Source: Euryarchaeota archaeon UBA602 | GTDB taxonomy: Archaea > Thermoplasmatota > Poseidoniia > Poseidoniales > Thalassarchaeaceae | Assembly: GCA_002498455.1 (NCBI GenBank) | Contig: DAHO01000098.1 | Location: 1-16,117 of the forward strand | DNA: 16,117 nucleotides | Direction of reading: 5' to 3' | Part shown: positions 1 through 6,337 of the stretch, piece after piece | Position numbering within the stretch: the first letter of the stretch is position 1 | Layout: every line of letters begins with the position of its first letter | The notes under the pieces: model-generated | The model's input: the letters and a program-made list of their open reading frames with translations, nothing else | Told to the model about the DNA's origin: nothing | Databases searched by the model: none | Made by a program: the position numbers and the translations under genes

Positions 1-404
1 GTATACATGTAATAGATGGTCGTAACGTAAATCAAAAACAGGTAGATGAACAAGTAATGGAAGTTGAGAATATCGGTAAATACGACGTTATGGAAGGTGT
101 TCTGTACCCAGAATACCAATTCGCCCTCAAGTCCATGGACCCAATCCGTATAGTGCCCTGTCGATGTTTTGATGGGTTCGTTTAGACCATCAGTGACCTT
201 CTTCCAAATGAAAATCGCAAGATAACCTGCGACGTGAAGGTAGTATTTTTTCTCCCACATTTCAGCAAACGTACGCTTCAAAGGAACACGGCTCTCTGCA
301 TGGTTCCTAGAAAACAACCAACAGATGATTGGGGTCAGGAAAAAGATGAGCCCCATCATCACCCAATAGGGACTCATGGCTCTACGCGAGGTCACTCCGT
401 TCAT
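1..404 (-). CDS. PAP2/AUR1-type membrane phosphatase or phosphotransferase, N-terminal part (cut by window edge)
   Basis: This is an open frame running off the left edge; 134 codons are visible and no stop is reached. The start is taken as ATG at 404-402; a later ATG at 377-375 is possible. A first membrane helix lies at about residues 13-29, followed by a hydrophilic stretch and the block HYTDWVHGLEGELVFWVQ, then aromatic-rich hydrophobic segments (FHYLFIYLFLIYVTTIYY). That order, with a D/E-containing amphipathic block before the helices, resembles the N-terminus of archaeal PAP2_3/AUR1-like proteins, which transfer or hydrolyse phosphate groups on membrane lipids. The catalytic KxxxxxxRP, SGH and SRxxxxxH motifs would lie beyond the window, so enzymatic identity is not shown. 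It sits 44 bases downstream of tRNA-Ala on the same strand and could be co-transcribed with it. I see no clear TATA box or ribosome binding site directly upstream. Confidence 0.6.
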   Translation of the reverse strand, partial: MNGVTSRRAMSPYWVMMGLIFFLTPIICWLFSRNHAESRVPLKRTFAEMWEKKYYLHVAGYLAIFIWKKVTDGLNEPIKTSTGHYTDWVHGLEGELVFWVQNTFHNVVFTDILNFHYLFIYLFLIYVTTIYYMY

Positions 405-447
405 GATATCTGCGGCGGATAAATGTGAATGAATTAGATTGTAGCGA

Positions 448-523
448 TGGTGGACGCTGGGGGATTTGAACCCCCGGCCTCTTGAGTGCCACTCAAGCGA
501 TCTTCCAGCTGATCTAAGCGCCC
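448..523 (-). tRNA. tRNA-Ala (anticodon GGC), CCA encoded
   Basis: On the minus strand the gene folds into a complete cloverleaf. The acceptor stem is GGGCGCT paired with AGCGTCC, with a G3-U70 wobble pair, the classic alanine identity element. The D stem is GATC/GATC. The anticodon stem CTTGA/TCAAG closes the loop GTGGCAC, giving anticodon GGC (reads GCC). The T arm is CCGGG/CCCGG-like around GGTTCAAATC. The discriminator A at 451 is followed by a genomically encoded CCA (450-448), unlike the other two tRNAs here. There is no intron. Confidence 0.95.
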
Positions 524-570
524 TTCCACAACGAAGTCAGACTTGTTGCGACCCGGCGAGCCCCCCCGTT

Positions 571-580
571 CATTTAAGCC
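571..580. promoter_or_regulatory. TATA box (cATTTAAGcc), apparently shared by tRNA-Ala (-) and the SprT-like gene (+)
   Basis: The A/T core sits about 26 bases before the ATG at 602, the expected distance for a leaderless archaeal transcript. Read on the other strand (GGCTTAAATG) it lies about 50 bases before the mature tRNA-Ala 5' end, compatible with a 5' leader of roughly 25 bases. It is the only A/T-rich element in the 78-base divergent gap, which also contains a run of seven C at 561-567. One core for both directions is inferred. Confidence 0.55.
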
Positions 581-601
581 TCTGCGTCTGTTCAGACCCC
601 C

Positions 602-1180
602 ATGGGCGATGACACTGTTCGGGGCCGAGTCTCTCGTTTTGTCTCAGCTACTGCTCGGGCGAGTAAGGTCCCAAAGTCACCCCCCCAGATTCCAGATGGA
701 ATGATTGAGAAAATCACCTCAAAGTTGGATTCTCAGACTGCTCCCTTCCTCCCTCACCTCGCGCGCGTGCGCGTGGAGTGGCTTGGAATTGAGGAGGATC
801 GATTGGGCAATACCTGCTTTGAAATCCCTCCACACGAGTTGAAAATGAGAAAACGGCAACGTCTTCCCCCCGGCCCCATCACCATCGGTATTCATCCGAT
901 TCTTGCAGATGATGCCATGCTGTATGCACACACCTTAGTCCATGAGTTGCTTCATGCAGCGGGACTCACAGAACACAATGCAAAGCATGCAGAATTGGTC
1001 GATGAAATCGCACCCAGTCCGAAATTATCTGAAAGCCCCCTATTGCGTGAAATTCGAGATCAAGCCTTGGGCCAACAAGAGGTCAAGGACTGGACCTGTA
1101 CTCACTGTGGGTTCGTATGGAACCGAACAACAGTCCGGACACCTTCTCGATGTCCAAAGTGCGCACGCCCATTCAGGTGA
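602..1180 (+). CDS. SprT-like zinc metalloprotease-fold protein with C-terminal zinc ribbon
   Basis: This is a 192-residue protein with the SprT arrangement. The zincin helix has HExxH (H114-E115-L-L-H118), and a third candidate zinc ligand follows at H129 in EHNAKHAELV. A C-terminal zinc ribbon is formed by C166-x2-C169 and C184-x2-C187. Eukaryotic SprT relatives (Spartan) degrade DNA-protein crosslinks; archaeal and bacterial members are mostly uncharacterised, so a DNA-linked protease role is family-based inference. The first ~30 residues are basic and Ser/Pro-rich, probably disordered. The ATG at 602 is supported by a TATA box about 26 bases upstream, implying a leaderless mRNA. The gene stands alone between tRNA-Ala (divergent) and tRNA-Arg (same strand, 34 bases downstream). 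All key metal ligands are present, so it looks active. Confidence 0.82.
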   Translation: MGDDTVRGRVSRFVSATARASKVPKSPPQIPDGMIEKITSKLDSQTAPFLPHLARVRVEWLGIEEDRLGNTCFEIPPHELKMRKRQRLPPGPITIGIHPILADDAMLYAHTLVHELLHAAGLTEHNAKHAELVDEIAPSPKLSESPLLREIRDQALGQQEVKDWTCTHCGFVWNRTTVRTPSRCPKCARPFR

Positions 1181-1214
1181 AGTTGATGAAGGGCGAATGT
1201 TCACGACCAATCAC

Positions 1215-1288
1215 GGGCGATTAGTGTAGCTTGGATATCACCTTGGATTTCTAATCCGAGAACACGGGTTCGAATCCTGTATCGCCCG
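1215..1288 (+). tRNA. tRNA-Arg (anticodon TCT)
   Basis: The acceptor stem GGGCGAT pairs perfectly with ATCGCCC. The anticodon stem TTGGA/TCCGA closes the loop TTTCTAA, so the anticodon is TCT, reading AGA (and probably AGG). The T arm ACGGG/CCTGT surrounds TTCGAAT. The discriminator is G1288 and no CCA is encoded (CTCA follows). No intron is present. I could not pick out a clear promoter; it starts 34 bases after the SprT-like gene and may be read through from it. Confidence 0.93.
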
Positions 1289-1318
1289 CTCATTCACTCC
1301 CGAGTCACCCGATTCGCT

Positions 1319-1325
1319 CATATAC
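1319..1325 (+). promoter_or_regulatory. TATA box (CATATAC) of the eL41-like mini gene
   Basis: This A/T core in a G/C-rich stretch is centred 26 bases before the ATG at 1348, the spacing of leaderless archaeal promoters. It supports transcription of the very short open frame that follows. Confidence 0.55.
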
Positions 1326-1347
1326 GGGGAGTAGGTCGGCCGAACCC

Positions 1348-1455
1348 ATGAAGCGAGGCAGTCGTGCCTGGAAGAAGGCCGGCAATCAGCGATGGAAGTG
1401 GCGTCGCAAGAAGCTTCGACGTCGCCGTGCAGCCCGTAAGCGGAACAAGCAGTGA
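1348..1455 (+). CDS. eL41-like mini ribosomal protein (35 residues)
   Basis: This very short frame is easy to miss: 35 residues, of which about half are Arg or Lys. The core RWKWRRKKLRRRRAARKR resembles the archaeal/eukaryotic large-subunit protein eL41, a single ~25-residue basic helix with a W-(K/R)-(K/R)-K-x-(M/L)-R-R pattern that sits at the subunit bridge in ribosomes. The present protein carries about ten extra N-terminal residues (MKRGSRAWKKAG). Its own TATA box lies 26 bases upstream of the ATG, it ends in TGA, and it sits between tRNA-Arg and tRNA-Trp, so the neighbourhood is translational. Identity with eL41 is inferred from composition and the short motif. An unrelated nucleic-acid-binding peptide is the alternative. 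Confidence 0.68.
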   Translation: MKRGSRAWKKAGNQRWKWRRKKLRRRRAARKRNKQ

Positions 1456-1480
1456 GTGCGAAATGCTTCACCGCTCTGTT

Positions 1481-1488
1481 GAAATATC
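1481..1488 (+). promoter_or_regulatory. TATA box (GAAATATC) of tRNA-Trp
   Basis: This A/T core starts 26 bases after the stop of the mini gene and is centred about 30 bases before the mature tRNA-Trp 5' end. It resembles the boxes at 2251 and 7481 (AAATATC core). Confidence 0.5.
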
Positions 1489-1514
1489 CTAGGCGTCGGC
1501 CACAGTTTACCCTT

Positions 1515-1587
1515 GGGGGTATAGTATAGCCTGGTATTACTACCGGCTCCAGACCGGTGGAGGGGGGTTCAAATCCCTCTGCCCCCA
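1515..1587 (+). tRNA. tRNA-Trp (anticodon CCA), intronless
   Basis: The acceptor stem GGGGGTA pairs with TGCCCCC (one G-U pair). The anticodon stem ACCGG/CCGGT closes the loop CTCCAGA, giving anticodon CCA for the Trp codon. The T loop is TTCAAAT. Discriminator A1587 is followed by CTTTT, a short T run that could serve as terminator; no CCA is encoded. Many archaeal tRNA-Trp genes carry an intron (in some groups with a box C/D guide), but none is present here. Confidence 0.94.
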
Positions 1588-1594
1588 CTTTTCG

Positions 1595-2230
1595 CTAATA
1601 TTCGACGGGCTCGTCATCGATGGTTCGCCAGAGAAACCATGTCGCCACAGTCCTCCATGGAATCCATTCTTCCGCTTTGTCCAGCAATGCTTGCTTGCTC
1701 ATTGGGTTGCCACCATTGTAGATGTTCTCAATCGCTCGAATGGCCCCAATGTCGTCGATTGGGAATACATCGGGTCTCAAGAGTGAAAACATCAGGATCA
1801 TCTCTGCAGTCCAAGGTCCGACTCCTCGTAGCGCAACCAGTTTTCGTTTGACTTCAGCATCAGTCATACTGTCCCAATCGAGATTTGCATATTCTTGCTC
1901 CCACTTTTGTGAAATTGCATGAATATACTCGACTTTACGGTTGGTCAATCCACAATTTCTCAACTCCTCTGAATTGTGATTGAGGATGTGTGATGGAGAG
2001 ATACTCCCCACCAATTCATTGAATCGACCCCATACCGCATCAGCCGCATACACAGAAATTTGTTGACCAATTATTGAACGAATCAGGGTTGAAAATAGGT
2101 CTCCCTTAGAGGATAAGGTCGGTTCGGGATACTTCTCAATGACTTCGGCTAGCAATCGATCTTTTTCACATAATTCAGCACATGCATTTACCCAGTAATC
2201 GGGGGTCTGGACGGCTACTGACACGGTCAT
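1595..2230 (-). CDS. DNA-3-methyladenine glycosylase II (AlkA/HhH-GPD family)
   Basis: This is a base-excision-repair glycosylase of 211 residues. The helix-hairpin-helix reads LRGVGPWTAEMI (about residues 134-145). The catalytic aspartate is the second D in VFPIDDIGAIRAI (about D160), the D being characteristic of the HhH-GPD superfamily and the PxDD context of AlkA. An upstream block FSTLIRSIIGQQISVYAA matches the conserved helix preceding the hairpin. It would remove alkylated purines from DNA. The frame is open to 2311, but I start at ATG 2230-2228: residues from here match the family length, and the box GAAATATC at 2251-2258 is about 25 bases upstream, as for a leaderless mRNA. The longer forms would encroach on the divergent protease promoter. 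Its 3' end stops 8 bases from tRNA-Trp (convergent). Confidence 0.85.
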   Translation of the reverse strand: MTVSVAVQTPDYWVNACAELCEKDRLLAEVIEKYPEPTLSSKGDLFSTLIRSIIGQQISVYAADAVWGRFNELVGSISPSHILNHNSEELRNCGLTNRKVEYIHAISQKWEQEYANLDWDSMTDAEVKRKLVALRGVGPWTAEMILMFSLLRPDVFPIDDIGAIRAIENIYNGGNPMSKQALLDKAEEWIPWRTVATWFLWRTIDDEPVEY

Positions 2231-2250
2231 TCGTACCTCTTTCCCTACAA

Positions 2251-2259
2251 GAAATATCG
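2251..2259. promoter_or_regulatory. TATA-like box in the divergent glycosylase/subtilase gap
   Basis: GAAATATCG is the only A/T core in the 90-base divergent region. For the glycosylase on the minus strand it lies about 25 bases before ATG 2230. For the subtilase on the plus strand it would give a transcript starting near 2280, with a leader of about 40 bases. It is flanked by GAAA...TTTC arms (2251-2254 and 2260-2263). Use in both directions is inferred. Confidence 0.45.
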
Positions 2260-2299
2260 TTTCCATCAATGACACGTTGAAGCGTTGGATTGATGATGG

Positions 2300-2320
2300 A
2301 CACACGCGCACGCGCGCGTG
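2300..2320 (+). repeat. Alternating purine-pyrimidine tract (AC/GC), Z-DNA-prone, ending at the subtilase start codon
   Basis: There are twenty-one bases of strict purine/pyrimidine alternation. The last twelve (2309-2320, CACGCGCGCGTG) form a perfect palindrome. The tract ends directly at the ATG at 2321. Alternating GC/AC sequence of this type is a known Z-DNA former under negative supercoiling, and as RNA the palindrome could fold over the start. No function is shown. Confidence 0.7.
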
Positions 2321-4522
2321 ATGCAGACCCGACGTGCACCCGTGGCGATGATGATTGCCCTCATGCTTTCAATTCCATTTGTTGGCTCAATTGCACCTCC
2401 AATGGACAATGGTTTCCGTTCTCTAGGTGACGGGCAATTGATACATTCAGACTGGTCCACCGATATTCCGGCACATCAACCATTGATTTGGAACGACTTG
2501 CCATGGTGGGAGCGCACAACCTTGGATTTGGATCGAAACGGGATTCACGACAGTCTGCAAACTGAAGTGGGTACGGTTTGGGTGGGGCTTTCCTATGACC
2601 ATACACCCACAATTGAAGATCAGAATCGTCTCAGTGAATTGGGTTACACACCTAAGTGGGTGATTCCAGCGGTTGATGCCATTTTGATTGGGGCAGTGGA
2701 CGCACTCAATGTGACTGAGTTATCGCAAATTGAAGGCGTTGTCATGGTCGAGCGATACGGCACGATTCAATTCTATGGTGACATCCAAACCATGGCCGTA
2801 AAGGCTCGGAATTCCACAGAGTATCCAGAGAGTGCTTGGCAACTGGGGGTTTCAGGAAAGGGTGTCAATATTGCATTGACAGATACCGGTGTTGACAGCG
2901 AACATCCTGGTTTGGAAGGCAAACATGTGGCTGGATTCGATGCTGTTTGCTTTGTCCATACTGATGTCCATGATTGCGTTCTAGCAGGGGGTCGTGAAAC
3001 CGATGGCTCATACGATCCAGATGATGGTAACCAGCACGGAACAGCATGCATGGGAATGGCTGCTGCAACCGGTATTGAGGCCGATGGGTCTCAGTCTGAA
3101 TTCTACGGCAGTGCCCCGAATGCCTCTTTAGTCGATGTTCGAATTGGAACAGACATTGGCGCGGGTCCGTTTGAGACCTATCTGATTGAGCAGGAATTTT
3201 ACGAATCAGCCATGAATGGTTTGCAGTGGATTATCGACAACAAGGATACGGCATGGCCGGGAGTGGATGAGTCGCTACATGGGATTGACATCATCTCACT
3301 CTCTTGGGGGATTACCAGTCATGAAGGGGGTGGCAGTGATGGAGAAGACATGCACAGTCGGATTCTTGATGAGGCGACTGAGGCAGGTGTCACCGTCTCG
3401 AATGCGGCTGGAAACGATGGTGAAGACAACGATGGGCTCTCGGGTATGAGTTCCTCTTCACTTTCGATTACTGTTGGCGCGACCGATGACAAGAATACAA
3501 TCGATCGCGAAGATGATACTGTTGCCGGTTATTCTTCGAGAGGTCCTCGTCGGGACAATGGCGATGGCAATCCCATCAACGAATTGATTCCTGAAGTCTC
3601 TGCACCGGGGACCAACATCATTCAAGCGGAGGGATGTGTGACCAGCGGGGGTTGTCACAATGATATCCCCGGTCAAGATGCGAGTGAGAATACCTACACG
3701 GGTCGCGGTTCTGGCACATCCTATGCCACACCATCAGTCACCGGGATTATCGCATTGATGATGGAAGCCAACCCCGATCTAAGCCCAATGCAAATCAAGG
3801 AAGTTCTCAAGCAGACCGCAGAACGTCGCGGCCCAGCATCCGCACCCTCTGTCGACCCTTATTGGAACCGTGACTTTGGATATGGGATGGTGGATGCACG
3901 CGCCGCAGTTGAACTCTCGATGCATCTGTTGGAAACCAATCAGACCACCAGTATTGATTGGACCATCCAAAACCACTTGCTCAATGTAACTCAAGAGGGC
4001 AGTACCACAATTATCACAGGCCATGCTTGGACACAATCCAATGTCATTGAGCGCGTCGAGTATCGAGTTGGGGACGGACCTTGGAGAGAGGTCACATACG
4101 AAGTGGCTCCTGAAGAATTGGGTCCATTGATGCCATTCAATTGGACCGTTGCCTTGGATCTCCCCTCAGGAGAACAACTGGTCGAGGTACGTGCAGTCCG
4201 TGGTGATGCTCAGTCACTACCCGTTCTTGTTGAAGTCACGGGTATGGGCGGCGAAGCGGGTGCATCTGGAATCAATCTCACTTTGGTAGGGCTCAGTATT
4301 GGTTTACTGATTCTGCTCATTGTCGGGGCTGGATTCATGTTTCGCCAAGGCACAATGATGCAAGACGATGAAGATGAGGTTGTTGAAGCTGAAATCCTTG
4401 AAGAAGAGAACCTGTTTTCACTGACAGTAGTCGAATTGAAGCAACGATTGGCAGAACAAGGGCTTCCGGTTTCGGGTAACAAAGGTGAGCTAATTGCTCG
4501 ATTGACCTCTCAAACCGCTTAA
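2321..4522 (+). CDS. Membrane-anchored subtilisin-like serine protease (S8) with cytosolic SAP domain
   Basis: This is a 733-residue type I membrane protease. A Sec signal peptide occupies about residues 1-25 (basic MQTRR, then a hydrophobic core). A propeptide-like region follows to ~160. In the S8 domain, D188 (DTG), H239 (HGT) and S467 (GTSYATP) form the triad, with N365 (AAGND) as oxyanion residue. A beta-rich linker with NxT/S sequons covers ~530-645, a transmembrane helix ~653-674, an acidic cytosolic stretch (DDEDE) ~680-690, and a SAP-like helix-extended-loop-helix LTVVELKQRLAEQGLPVSGN onward (~700-731). The catalytic part faces outside and probably degrades environmental or surface proteins, a role inferred from topology. 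GTG 2318 and ATG 2321 are adjacent candidate starts; I chose ATG. No Shine-Dalgarno sequence is evident. The SAP-like tail is unusual for a protease, and the catalytic set is complete. Confidence 0.88.
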   Translation: MQTRRAPVAMMIALMLSIPFVGSIAPPMDNGFRSLGDGQLIHSDWSTDIPAHQPLIWNDLPWWERTTLDLDRNGIHDSLQTEVGTVWVGLSYDHTPTIEDQNRLSELGYTPKWVIPAVDAILIGAVDALNVTELSQIEGVVMVERYGTIQFYGDIQTMAVKARNSTEYPESAWQLGVSGKGVNIALTDTGVDSEHPGLEGKHVAGFDAVCFVHTDVHDCVLAGGRETDGSYDPDDGNQHGTACMGMAAATGIEADGSQSEFYGSAPNASLVDVRIGTDIGAGPFETYLIEQEFYESAMNGLQWIIDNKDTAWPGVDESLHGIDIISLSWGITSHEGGGSDGEDMHSRILDEATEAGVTVSNAAGNDGEDNDGLSGMSSSSLSITVGATDDKNTIDREDDTVAGYSSRGPRRDNGDGNPINELIPEVSAPGTNIIQAEGCVTSGGCHNDIPGQDASENTYTGRGSGTSYATPSVTGIIALMMEANPDLSPMQIKEVLKQTAERRGPASAPSVDPYWNRDFGYGMVDARAAVELSMHLLETNQTTSIDWTIQNHLLNVTQEGSTTIITGHAWTQSNVIERVEYRVGDGPWREVTYEVAPEELGPLMPFNWTVALDLPSGEQLVEVRAVRGDAQSLPVLVEVTGMGGEAGASGINLTLVGLSIGLLILLIVGAGFMFRQGTMMQDDEDEVVEAEILEEENLFSLTVVELKQRLAEQGLPVSGNKGELIARLTSQTA

Positions 4523-4523
4523 G
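4516..4523 (+). promoter_or_regulatory. Possible TATA-like element (CGCTTAAG) before the aminotransferase
   Basis: The short A/T core TTAA overlaps the stop codon of the subtilase and lies about 27 bases before ATG 4548, leaderless spacing. It is weak as a TATA box, and the aminotransferase may instead be read through from the protease. Confidence 0.3.
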
Positions 4524-4537
4524 GGCAAGAGGCTGTT

Positions 4538-4555
4538 CCGGCCGAATATGGCCGG
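4538..4555 (+). promoter_or_regulatory. Perfect inverted repeat CCGGCC-gaatat-GGCCGG spanning the aminotransferase start codon, followed by CTTTT
   Basis: Six-base G/C arms flank a six-base loop that contains the first two bases of the aminotransferase ATG (4548). The right arm is followed by CTTTT. As RNA it would place the start codon in a hairpin; as DNA it could be an operator or, with the T run, an attenuator/terminator of the protease transcript. The structure is visible, but its role is inferred. Confidence 0.45.
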
Positions 4556-5699
4556 CTTTTCGGACCGCGCATTGGCGATTCAGCCTACAGGTGTGCGGAA
4601 AATGTTCGATATGGCTGGTGATGATGTCATTTCCTTTGGCCTTGGTGAACCAGATTTTCAGCCCCCAAATGTGGCCATTGAAGCATTCTATCAAGCCATG
4701 TTGGATGGTCATAACAAGTATACAACGACGGCGGGTTTACCAGCATTGAGAAAAAGAATTGCTGAAACATGGACCTCCCGCTGTCCAGGATTGGATGAAT
4801 CGAATGTTTGCATGACCATGAGTGGTACCAATGCGTTGCTGAATATTTTTGCTACATTGGTTAATCCGGGGCAAAACGTCTTGCTTCCTGAACCGTATTT
4901 CCCACTCTATGGTCCGGATGTCGAGCTTTGGGGGGGCGAGACTCGATTTTACGAGTGCTCGTTTGAAAACGAATTTGTTCCCACCATCGAACACCTTGAA
5001 ACCCTCGTCAATGAAAATACAGCAGCCATTTTGTACAATTTCCCCTCAAATCCAACCGGGGCAACCATCACTGCAGAACAAAGAGATGAGTTACTTGCCT
5101 TCGCACAACGACACGATATCTGGCTAATTACAGACGAGGTTTACGATCGCATTGTTTTCAACGGAGAACATGTTTCCTTCGTGGGTTGTGACGATGAGCG
5201 TGTCATTTTGATTAACTCATTCTCGAAAACCTATGCAATGACAGGTTGGAGAATTGGATACATCTTATCCGCGAATCGTGAGGCCATGGCTCAGATGATT
5301 AAAATCCAGTATTACATCACTGCCTGTTCGAATGATGCTATGCAGTATGCCGTCTTGGCAGCAATTAACGAAGCAGATGATTATCCTGATGAAATGTGTG
5401 CAGAATTCCAAGCTCGCAGAGATTTGATTTGTTCAAGATTGAATGCAATGCCCGGTGTACAGTGTCATGTGCCAGAGGGTGCATTCTACGTATTCCCCAA
5501 GGTGGAAGTACCAGGGATGAATAGTGAAGACCTTGCGATTGAGTTACTAAAAGGTGGAGTCCTATGCTCTCCGGGTTCGGCATTTGGTCCGTCGGGCGAA
5601 GGGCATCTCCGATTTGCCTACACCATTTCGAGAGAAGACATTGCACGCGGAATGGACAAAGTCGAATCCGTCCTCAAGGGACTCCAAGGTCAAGCTTAG
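4548..5699 (+). CDS. PLP-dependent class I/II aminotransferase (aspartate aminotransferase-like)
   Basis: This 383-residue fold-type I aminotransferase has all hallmark residues: NPTG at 168-171, D196 and Y199 (TDEVYD) contacting the pyridoxal ring, the Schiff-base lysine K227 in NSFSKTYAMTGWRIGY, and the substrate carboxylate-binding arginine R355 in HLRFAYTIS. The N-terminal IQPTGVRKMFDMAG...VISFGLGEPDF matches the archaeal AspC/MfnC-like branch, which uses aspartate, aromatic or other amino acids with 2-oxoglutarate. The exact substrate cannot be read from sequence. The conserved block beginning a few residues after ATG 4548 supports that start. It lies 25 bases after the subtilase and 8 bases before a small membrane protein, consistent with a co-directional unit. 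A hairpin covers its start codon. Confidence 0.9.
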   Translation: MAGFSDRALAIQPTGVRKMFDMAGDDVISFGLGEPDFQPPNVAIEAFYQAMLDGHNKYTTTAGLPALRKRIAETWTSRCPGLDESNVCMTMSGTNALLNIFATLVNPGQNVLLPEPYFPLYGPDVELWGGETRFYECSFENEFVPTIEHLETLVNENTAAILYNFPSNPTGATITAEQRDELLAFAQRHDIWLITDEVYDRIVFNGEHVSFVGCDDERVILINSFSKTYAMTGWRIGYILSANREAMAQMIKIQYYITACSNDAMQYAVLAAINEADDYPDEMCAEFQARRDLICSRLNAMPGVQCHVPEGAFYVFPKVEVPGMNSEDLAIELLKGGVLCSPGSAFGPSGEGHLRFAYTISREDIARGMDKVESVLKGLQGQA

Positions 5700-5707
5700 G
5701 TGTAGAC

Positions 5708-6337
5708 ATGTCTCTAAGCGCGGATATTCTCCGTTTGGTTTTGGGAATGATAGTTGGTATGGTCTTACCACGCTTACCTCTCCTGTTTTTCACTCGTTTT
5801 CTGAATATGGAACGCGAGCTTCCTCCTCACCCTGACCCGGTGCCAATCTCAGTCCCTCTGGTTCAGCGTCTCCTGCTCATGAGACGGGTCCACCTGATGT
5901 GTTGGGTTACTGCACTCTTTCCTATTGCGTTGGGACTGTGGATTTTGCAAAACTCTCCCGAACCATTTGCGCTTGGGATGGTCGCAGGAGTTTCTTGGTT
6001 CGCCATTACTCGAGTGGTACCCGAAGATATCGAACAAGGCTTGGGTATTCTACCGCTTTCCATGATCAAGTCGGTGAATAATTTGCGCGAACCCGAAACC
6101 GATTGTTGTGAGAAACCTGAACTGTACTGGGAGGTTCGCGCTATCCGATGCAAAAATTGCCGTCACGTCGCCATGGATTTACCTCGACCTGATCTGGGAA
6201 GGATGCGTTCTGATGGTCGATTGAGGGGTTCCCTTCGAATTCTGTTAACGGATGGTCGCTCTGTTTTCCCGACAGCAGGTACCTCAATCATCTCCAAGGG
6301 TACCGAGTTGTTCAGCCAAGTCGCTGAAGAGGAATGA
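5708..6337 (+). CDS. Small membrane protein with four-cysteine cytosolic motif, function unknown
   Basis: I do not recognise this 209-residue protein. It has hydrophobic segments at about residues 7-28, 59-80 and 86-104, then a hydrophilic C-terminal half. That half contains C133-C134 and C148-x2-C151 (DCCEKPELYW...RCKNCRH), which could bind a zinc ion, followed by a region rich in Arg and Gly. The start is ATG 5708: a Shine-Dalgarno-like AGGTG (5698-5702) overlaps the stop codon of the aminotransferase and ends 5 bases before the ATG. The frame is open further upstream, but that would overlap the aminotransferase by over 130 bases. Its 3' end overlaps the convergent membrane-protein gene by 54 bases. 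Co-expression with the aminotransferase is likely from spacing; no functional link is evident. Confidence 0.72.
   Translation: MSLSADILRLVLGMIVGMVLPRLPLLFFTRFLNMERELPPHPDPVPISVPLVQRLLLMRRVHLMCWVTALFPIALGLWILQNSPEPFALGMVAGVSWFAITRVVPEDIEQGLGILPLSMIKSVNNLREPETDCCEKPELYWEVRAIRCKNCRHVAMDLPRPDLGRMRSDGRLRGSLRILLTDGRSVFPTAGTSIISKGTELFSQVAEEE

Noticed and set aside
234..422. Plus-strand open frame of 62 codons.
   Set aside because: It is the shadow of the PAP2-like gene, whose minus-strand translation has coherent membrane helices and family-like blocks.
1515..1587. A possible intron in tRNA-Trp, common in archaea.
   Set aside because: The cloverleaf is contiguous with a seven-base anticodon loop; no insertion is present.
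1238..1588. Minus-strand open frame of 116 codons.
   Set aside because: It lies antisense to tRNA-Arg, the eL41-like gene and tRNA-Trp; its sequence (MGAEGFEPPSTGLEPV...) is a known type of artefact from translating tRNA genes in reverse.
2231..2311. N-terminal extension of the AlkA-type glycosylase by 27 residues.
   Set aside because: It runs through the likely TATA box and has no family-like sequence; ATG 2230 has leaderless promoter spacing.
5564..5707. Upstream extension of the small membrane protein to an earlier ATG.
   Set aside because: It would overlap the conserved C-terminal part of the aminotransferase by over 130 bases; the Shine-Dalgarno-like AGGTG just before ATG 5708 supports the later start.
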